A stretch of DNA of 28,128 bases. It comes from DATAXV01 sp036272915 (GTDB lineage: Bacteria > Chloroflexota > Dormibacteria > Dormibacterales > Dormibacteraceae). The stretch lies in NCBI GenBank assembly GCA_036272915.1, contig DATAXV010000106.1, forward strand, positions 1 through 28,128. The letters are read 5' to 3'. The position numbers and the translations under genes were made by a program. Every line of letters begins with the position of its first letter. Positions within the stretch are counted from its first letter, which is position 1. The notes under the pieces are model-generated. The model saw only the letters and a list, made by a program, of their open reading frames with translations. It was not told the DNA's origin and ran no database searches. This document shows, piece by piece, positions 24,084-28,128 of the stretch.

Positions 24084-24764
24084 TCATCCGCCCGCCGGCG
24101 TCGCGGCGGCGTGCAGGAGCGCGCGCAGCCGGCGGCGTGAGCCCTCGAGATGGCGGCGCATCGACGCGCTGGCCCGCCGACCGTCGCCGTCCGCGATCGC
24201 CGCCAGGATCGCCTCGTGCTCGGGGACACCGCCCTCGGCGTCGACGCCGTGGCCGCGGTAGAGGCGGGCCAGCTGCTGGTGGCTGTGGAGGCGGAGCACG
24301 GCGTCGCGCAGGATCGGGTTCCCGCCCGCCGCGGCGACGACCTCGTGGAAACGGGCGTCCTGGTTGGAGAAGTCGCGGTACTCGCGGTAGCTTCCGCCCC
24401 GTTGCGCGGCGCGCATCGAGCGGTCCACGCGCTGGAGCTGAAGCAGCTCCGCGGCCGTGATCGCTCCGGCGGCCAGGCTCGCGGCGTGAGGTTCGAGCAG
24501 GAGGCGGACCTCGTACAGCTGCTCGAAGGAGCGGGCGTCGAGGGTGGGGGCGACGAGGAATCGGCCTCGGACCTGCTGCTTGACGACCAGACCCTCGGCC
24601 TCGAGACGGGCCAGCGCCTCCCGAATCGGCGTCTGGGAAACCCCCAGCTCGGGCGCGAGGGCGTCGATGTTGACGTGCGCTCCCGGAGCCAGCCGCTGAT
24701 CGAGGATGAGCTCCTTCAGGACCTCGTAGGCCCCGTCGACGAGGCCCCGGCGCTCTACCCTCAC
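24084..24764 (-). CDS. GntR-family regulator, FadR/FCD subgroup
   Basis: 226 residues. The winged HTH (about 10-75) contains LAPELGVSQTPIREALARLE, diagnostic of GntR. The FCD domain (about 80-215) has the expected metal ligands Asp136 and His140 (QDARFH), His183 (PEHEAI) and His205 (MRRHLE), so it likely binds a carboxylate effector through a metal. FCD regulators commonly sense sugar acids, matching the downstream genes. The start is a GTG at 24764 without a clear ribosome site; the palindrome CCTATAGG (24767-24774) lies immediately upstream. The hydrolase gene begins 31 bases after its stop, so the regulator probably heads the operon and controls it. Confidence 0.92.
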   Translation of the reverse strand: MRVERRGLVDGAYEVLKELILDQRLAPGAHVNIDALAPELGVSQTPIREALARLEAEGLVVKQQVRGRFLVAPTLDARSFEQLYEVRLLLEPHAASLAAGAITAAELLQLQRVDRSMRAAQRGGSYREYRDFSNQDARFHEVVAAAGGNPILRDAVLRLHSHQQLARLYRGHGVDAEGGVPEHEAILAAIADGDGRRASASMRRHLEGSRRRLRALLHAAATPAGG

Positions 24765-24766
24765 AA

Positions 24767-24774
24767 CCTATAGG
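24767..24774. promoter_or_regulatory. CCTATAGG palindrome at the GntR start, operator candidate
   Basis: A perfect 8-base palindrome two bases before the GTG of the GntR gene. An autoregulatory site here would control the whole sugar cassette. It does not match the FadR consensus that I know closely, and 8 bases is short, so this is tentative. Confidence 0.3.
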
Positions 24775-24794
24775 CTATGACATATCGGGCTCGC

Positions 24795-24941
24795 TCAGAG
24801 CCCGAAGTCTCCGCCGTAGTCGGGTCCCTGGCGCTGCTTCCGCCGGTCCTCGCGCTTCTGTTTGTCCGTCTCTGCCCATTGCCGCCCGTACCGTTCCTTG
24901 GGATCTTCCGCGGGCTGGTTTCCCTTCGTCTCCTTGGTCAT
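24795..24941 (-). CDS. Possible small, highly charged protein (48 residues)
   Basis: The reading frame gives MTKETKGNQP followed by Lys/Arg/Glu/Asp-rich sequence ending in DYGGDFGL. The composition is that of a soluble disordered protein, unlike the Ala/Arg/Pro-rich products of spurious frames here. A longer version starting at 24980 is possible. No ribosome site is convincing and I recognise no family. It lies just upstream of the GntR gene on the same strand. Confidence 0.35.
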   Translation of the reverse strand: MTKETKGNQPAEDPKERYGRQWAETDKQKREDRRKQRQGPDYGGDFGL

Positions 24942-24980
24942 GTCGGCCAGCATCCTGGCAGCCTGTCGCGGACCTGTCAC

Positions 24981-25274
24981 GGACAGTCGACGGGGGAGAC
25001 GGGCGGTCGAGCAGCATCCCGCATGCCAGCCGGAGGCCAGGCTCGAGAGGAGTCTCGGCCAATGATTCGAAGGCGGCGTCGTCGCCCTCCAAGGCGGCGG
25101 CGACGAGTGGGTTCGACCCCAACTGGTCGGCCTGCATACCGGTTAGACGCCGGCAACCTCCCCGATGGTGACGCGGGGATCGGAAACAGCCGCCGCCAGC
25201 GGCCAGCCTACCGCCCCGGCCTCCCTGGCCTTGGGGCGGATTGACGGAAATCATCCCGAATAAAACCATCCCAG
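24981..25274. other. Spacer upstream of the DHA2 exporter
   Basis: This stretch of about 290 bases holds no gene I can support. It must contain the exporter promoter. A TTGACG at 25241-25246 is a possible -35 box, but no -10 box lies at good spacing. ATCCCA (25268-25273) and TGGGAT (25276-25281) form an inverted repeat spanning the exporter's start codon. Confidence 0.35.
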
Positions 25275-26768
25275 ATGGGATTGAACCCTCCCGTGAACCA
25301 GGAGACCAAGCCCTCGACGACATCACGGACCGCGAGCTCGCGCTGGATCGCGCTGGTCGTGCTCTGCGCCGGGATGTTGATGATCATCCTCGATCAGACC
25401 ATCGTCAACGTCGCCCTGCGCTCGATCCAGGGGTCGCTCGGTTTCACCCAGGCGGGGCTGGCCTGGGTCATCAACGCCTACCTGATCCCCTTCGGCGGGC
25501 TGCTGCTGCTAGCGGGACGGATGGGCGATTTGATCGGCCGCAAGCGGATCTTCCTGGCCGGCCTGGTCCTCTTCACGCTCTCCTCCCTGGCCTGCGGTCT
25601 CTCCCAGGACCGGGGGGCCCTGGTCGCCGCCCGCTTCATTCAGGGGATCGGGGGGGCGATGACGTCCTCGGTGATCCTGGGGATGATCGTGACCATGTTC
25701 CCGGAGGCCCGGGAGCGGGCCAGGGCGATCGGCGTCTTCAGCTTTGTCGCCGCCGCCGGCGGCTCGATCGGGCTCCTCGCCGGGGGCCTGATCACCCAGG
25801 CCATCAACTGGCACTGGATCTTCTTCGTCAACGTCCCCATCGGCGTCGCCGCCGCGGTGCTGTCGGTCCGCCTGCTCGAGACCGAGCGGGGGATCGGGCT
25901 GCGCGCCGGGGCCGACGTGCTCGGCGCGGTCCTGGTCACCGGTGCACTGATGCTGGGCGTCTACGCCATCGTCGAGGCGGAGAGCCTGGGCTGGGGCTCG
26001 GGCCGCACGCTGGGACCGGGCGCCATCGCCGTGGTCCTCCTCGCCGGCTTCGTCGTGCGCCAGGCCACCGCCGCCAGCCCGCTGCTCCCGCTCGGCGTGT
26101 TCCGCTCCCGCAACGTGGCCGGCGCCAACCTGATCCAGATGCTGATGGTGGCGGGGCTGTTCGGGGTCCTCTTCCTGGGGACGCTGTACATCGAGCACGT
26201 GCTCGGCTACGACGCGATCCGAACCGGCCTCGCCTTCCTCCCCGTGGCCCTCGGCATCGGCATCCTCTCGCTGAGCTTCTCGGCGCGGCTCAACACCCGC
26301 TTCGGGTCGCGCCGGGTCCTCACGCCCGGCCTGCTCCTGGTGCTGGCCGCGCTCGCCCTCCTCGCCCGGGCCCCCGTCGGCGGCTCCTACGTCGTCGACC
26401 TGCTGCCCTCGATGGTCCTGCTCGGGATCGGCGCCGGACTCTCCTTCCCGGCCCTGATGACGCTGGCCATGTCCGGCGCCACCAGCAGCGACTCCGGGCT
26501 CGCCTCCGGCCTGCTCAACACGACCCAGCAGGTGGGTGCGGCGCTGGGCCTGGCCGTGCTGACCACGCTGGCCACGTCCCGGACCCAGCACCTCCTGGCC
26601 GGGGGCGCCGGTCCGGCGGTGGCGCTGACCGGCGGCTACCACCTCTCCTTCGTCGTCGGCGCGGCGCTGCTGGTGGCCTCGCTGGCGGTGGTCGCGACCG
26701 TCCTCCGGCCCGAGGCCGCACCCGTCCCCGCGGAGGTGGACGAACCGCTCGAGGAGGCGGCGGCCTGA
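25275..26768 (+). CDS. MFS drug-type exporter, DHA2 (14-TM) family
   Basis: 497 residues with about 14 hydrophobic helices, the DHA2 (EmrB/QacA) layout. Motif D1 is LDQTIVNVALRSIQ (from residue 39) and motif A is GRMGDLIGRKR (81-91). The antiporter region RFIQGIGGAMTSS is followed by the Gly-rich motif C around AAAGGSIGLLAGG. The substrate is probably a hydrophobic drug or metabolite expelled against protons; it cannot be named. The ATG at 25275 is the natural start, without a clear ribosome site, and a 14-base inverted repeat overlaps it. No dedicated regulator or membrane-fusion partner is adjacent. Confidence 0.93.
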   Translation: MGLNPPVNQETKPSTTSRTASSRWIALVVLCAGMLMIILDQTIVNVALRSIQGSLGFTQAGLAWVINAYLIPFGGLLLLAGRMGDLIGRKRIFLAGLVLFTLSSLACGLSQDRGALVAARFIQGIGGAMTSSVILGMIVTMFPEARERARAIGVFSFVAAAGGSIGLLAGGLITQAINWHWIFFVNVPIGVAAAVLSVRLLETERGIGLRAGADVLGAVLVTGALMLGVYAIVEAESLGWGSGRTLGPGAIAVVLLAGFVVRQATAASPLLPLGVFRSRNVAGANLIQMLMVAGLFGVLFLGTLYIEHVLGYDAIRTGLAFLPVALGIGILSLSFSARLNTRFGSRRVLTPGLLLVLAALALLARAPVGGSYVVDLLPSMVLLGIGAGLSFPALMTLAMSGATSSDSGLASGLLNTTQQVGAALGLAVLTTLATSRTQHLLAGGAGPAVALTGGYHLSFVVGAALLVASLAVVATVLRPEAAPVPAEVDEPLEEAAA

Positions 26769-26802
26769 CCCTCGTCGATCTCTGACCCGGCCCCCTTCGG
26801 TC

Positions 26803-26821
26803 CCGGCCGCCCAGCGGTCGG
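26803..26821 (+). terminator. Hairpin after the exporter, possible terminator
   Basis: CCGGCCG (26803-26809) pairs with CGGTCGG (26815-26821), including one G-T pair, with a five-base loop. Outer segments CGGCCCC (26788-26794) and GGGGCCG (26820-26826) form an alternative stem. It starts 34 bases after the exporter stop, with only scattered Ts following. Confidence 0.35.
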
Positions 26822-27388
26822 GGCCGTCCTTCGTTCCGGGCCGGATGCCGCGCCTGCCCGGCCGCCGCTGCGCGAAAGGATGGTCTTCTGGTAGCGTGCC
26901 AGACGCACAACCTGATACCGGGGCATGATTCACCACCACATCGCAGACCGCCCGGGTAGATACCGGCCCTTGGGGTAGAGGGTCGGGAGAGATGGAGGGT
27001 CGACGGACGATGTGGGTTTTCGCAGCCGGTGGCGCTGGCCTCAGGGGCAGTGACGTCCGCCGCCGCCAGTGAGCTTCGACTCCTGGGCGGGACCCCATCC
27101 ACCCTCCCGTGCAAGGCGAGCAGGCAATTCACCCTGCCGGTGGCGCAGCGCCCGCTCGCTGAGGAAAACCGCGACGGCGTGAGGCGGTAGGCACCGGACC
27201 ACCGCCTGGGCCCACGCCGCCGGTTCGGCGGCCACCGTGACGAGTGTGCGGTCCCGGATCCATGATCCCGGGCGCGAGGCAAGGTCGAAGCCGGCCGGCC
27301 CCGCCCTCGATCGTCTCCGGCTCCCGAAAAGAACGGCCGGCGCCAGGGAGGGCGCCGCCGCCCGGGTCCGCAGCGACTGAACGCAGGA

Positions 27389-27409
27389 GCGCACCGCCCC
27401 ACGGTGCGC
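27389..27409 (+). other. Perfect 8-base hairpin in leader region
   Basis: GCGCACCG (27389-27396) pairs exactly with CGGTGCGC (27402-27409) around the five-base loop CCCCA. It lies 167 bases before the TTG start of the transglycosylase-like gene and may be part of a structured 5' leader. Confidence 0.5.
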
Positions 27410-27453
27410 GGCCGGAGCGTCCGATGAGGACGCCGACCGGCTCACGGCCTGGA

Positions 27454-27472
27454 CGGGATCGCAGCGATCCCG
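27454..27472 (+). other. Perfect 8-base hairpin with three-base loop in leader region
   Basis: CGGGATCG (27454-27461) pairs exactly with CGATCCCG (27465-27472) around the loop CAG. It lies 103 bases before the TTG start. Together with the hairpin at 27389 it suggests a folded leader; no following T-run supports a terminator. Confidence 0.5.
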
Positions 27473-27575
27473 CCGGCCGGCCCGAGAGCGATCCGGCCGC
27501 CGCCGTCGATCCCTCGGATGACGCCGTGCCCAGGGGTAGCGATTGGGGGCCGGCGCAATCAGAGGAGAGGACTAT

Positions 27576-28128
27576 TTGTTACGTCATGCAATCCGTTCGG
27601 TGGCGCTCGCAGCCACCGCCCTGACCGCGACCCTGGCCGCACCCAGCGCCGGAGCCCACATGACTCCGCCGAGGGCGGTGGCGAGACCACGGCCGCAGCA
27701 GGCGAACGGGGGAGTTCTGACCGCCGCCAGCATGGCGGACTCGGAGCACGCCGACGTGGTCTGGCAGCAGCGGCTGGCGGCCACCGACAACAAGATCCTC
27801 GCCGAGCAGCAGCGCCGCCAGGCGGCCGCTCAGGCGGCGGCCGCGGCCGCCGCGGCGAGGGCCAAGGCGGCGGCGGCGGCGGCGGCGGCGCAGGCCGCGG
27901 CACAGCGGTCGGCCGCGCAGCAGCAGACCACAGCGGCTCCGGCGGTGTCGGTGCCGGCGGGGTCGGTCCAACAGGACATCGTCAACGCCTTCACCCCGCT
28001 CGGCTCAGCCGCCGTGCAATGGGGGCTCCGGATCGCCGACTGCGAGAGCACGTACAACCCGAGGGCGGTGAACCCCAGCGGCGCGGAGGGGCTCTTCCAG
28101 TTCATGCCCTCCACCTTCGCCGGGACGC
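27576..28128 (+). CDS. Secreted transglycosylase (SLT/lysozyme-like) protein, 3' end beyond window
   Basis: Starting from TTG at 27576, with GAGGAG eight bases upstream, the frame gives a clear signal peptide (LRHAIRSVALAATALTATLA, cleavage likely after APSAGA). A Gln/Ala-rich, probably coiled linker follows (about residues 60-130, with eight consecutive GCG codons). The C-terminal domain contains CESTYNPRAVNPSGAEGLFQ and FMPSTF. The latter is the goose-lysozyme/SLT pattern, with the Glu of CES as the catalytic acid. The frame is open to the window edge, so the end of the domain is missing. It probably cuts peptidoglycan outside the membrane, like Rpf or SLT proteins. No ATG gives this frame a signal peptide. 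Confidence 0.85.
   Translation, partial: MLRHAIRSVALAATALTATLAAPSAGAHMTPPRAVARPRPQQANGGVLTAASMADSEHADVVWQQRLAATDNKILAEQQRRQAAAQAAAAAAAARAKAAAAAAAAQAAAQRSAAQQQTTAAPAVSVPAGSVQQDIVNAFTPLGSAAVQWGLRIADCESTYNPRAVNPSGAEGLFQFMPSTFAGT
27867..27890 (+). repeat. (GCG)8 trinucleotide repeat coding for polyalanine
   Basis: Eight GCG codons in a row lie inside the Ala-rich linker of the secreted protein. Slippage would change the linker length in steps of one residue without a frameshift. Confidence 0.9.

Larger units (their letters stand above)
26827..27575. other. About 750-base region without a convincing gene
   Basis: No plus-strand frame looks coding. On the minus strand part of a frame near 27080-27260 has GC-rich third positions and an orderly stretch (AAWAQAVVRCLPPHAVAVFL), but I see neither a start with a ribosome site nor a known family. 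GATACCGG occurs twice (26914-26921 and 26959-26966). The right half holds two strong hairpins listed separately. It probably includes the promoter and a structured leader of the secreted protein at 27576. Confidence 0.5.

Noticed and set aside
27041..27445. Minus-strand frame of 134 codons in the long spacer
   Set aside because: Part of it looks protein-like with GC-rich third positions, but there is no ribosome site, no family and a low-complexity N-terminus. I left it undecided rather than calling it.
26827..27575. c-di-AMP (ydaO) or cobalamin riboswitch ahead of the wall-hydrolase gene
   Set aside because: The conserved core strings that I know for either class are not present in order on the plus strand; only generic hairpins are visible.
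27838..27900. GCG/GCC-rich repeats as a CRISPR or tandem-repeat array
   Set aside because: They are alanine codons within an open, signal-peptide-bearing frame and lack spacer structure.

Overview
The window comes from a GC-rich bacterium (about 70% G+C by eye, not computed). Two flavin/F420-type split-barrel enzymes, a MenB of the Mycobacterium tuberculosis type, a three-subunit proton-pumping transhydrogenase, several GTG/TTG starts and some genes without a Shine-Dalgarno sequence fit an actinobacterium or a Chloroflexota/Dormibacterota-like lineage. I cannot choose between these from sequence alone. There is no phage, IS element, CRISPR array, rRNA or tRNA that I can support.

Layout. 1-4216: the end of a DUF3626 gene, a divergent PPOX enzyme/MarR pair around a palindrome, a frameshifted glycosyltransferase remnant, and two membrane proteins of unknown function. 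4290-8792 (minus strand): an operon for a tartronate-semialdehyde-type reductase, hydroxypyruvate isomerase and the transhydrogenase subunits PntAA, PntAB and PntB; the last three junctions are 4-base ATGA overlaps. 8884-9993: a TetR regulator divergent from a DDN-type nitroreductase, with nested inverted repeats between them. 9984-12730: a DUF3465 single-pass membrane protein, then sucC-sucD. 12821-14158: fdhD and a lone XRE regulator. 14115-16264 (minus): two tandem MDR dehydrogenases, one with the catalytic zinc ligands and one without. 16427-18763 (minus): SixA-type phosphatase, MenB and a DHFR/RibD-like reductase. 18938-24764 (minus): a GntR-headed sugar cassette. 24795-26768: a small ORF and a 14-TM DHA2 exporter. 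26769-27575: about 800 bases without a convincing gene, with strong hairpins. 27576 to the end: the start of a secreted transglycosylase-like protein that begins with TTG.

How the genes work together. The most coherent system is the GntR cassette: a glycoside-hydrolase-like protein, a Gfo/Idh/MocA oxidoreductase, an acid-sugar dehydratase of the enolase superfamily and a COG3618 lactonase. In series these would release a sugar, oxidise it to a lactone, open the lactone and dehydrate the aldonate to a 2-keto-3-deoxy acid. The closing aldolase or kinase and a transporter are absent from the window. The second system couples hydroxypyruvate/tartronate semialdehyde reduction to NADPH made by the transhydrogenase. 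A recurring motif is a regulator divergent from a small split-barrel flavin or F420 enzyme, each pair separated by a palindromic operator candidate. These system-level links are inference; the family assignments rest on motifs named in the entries.
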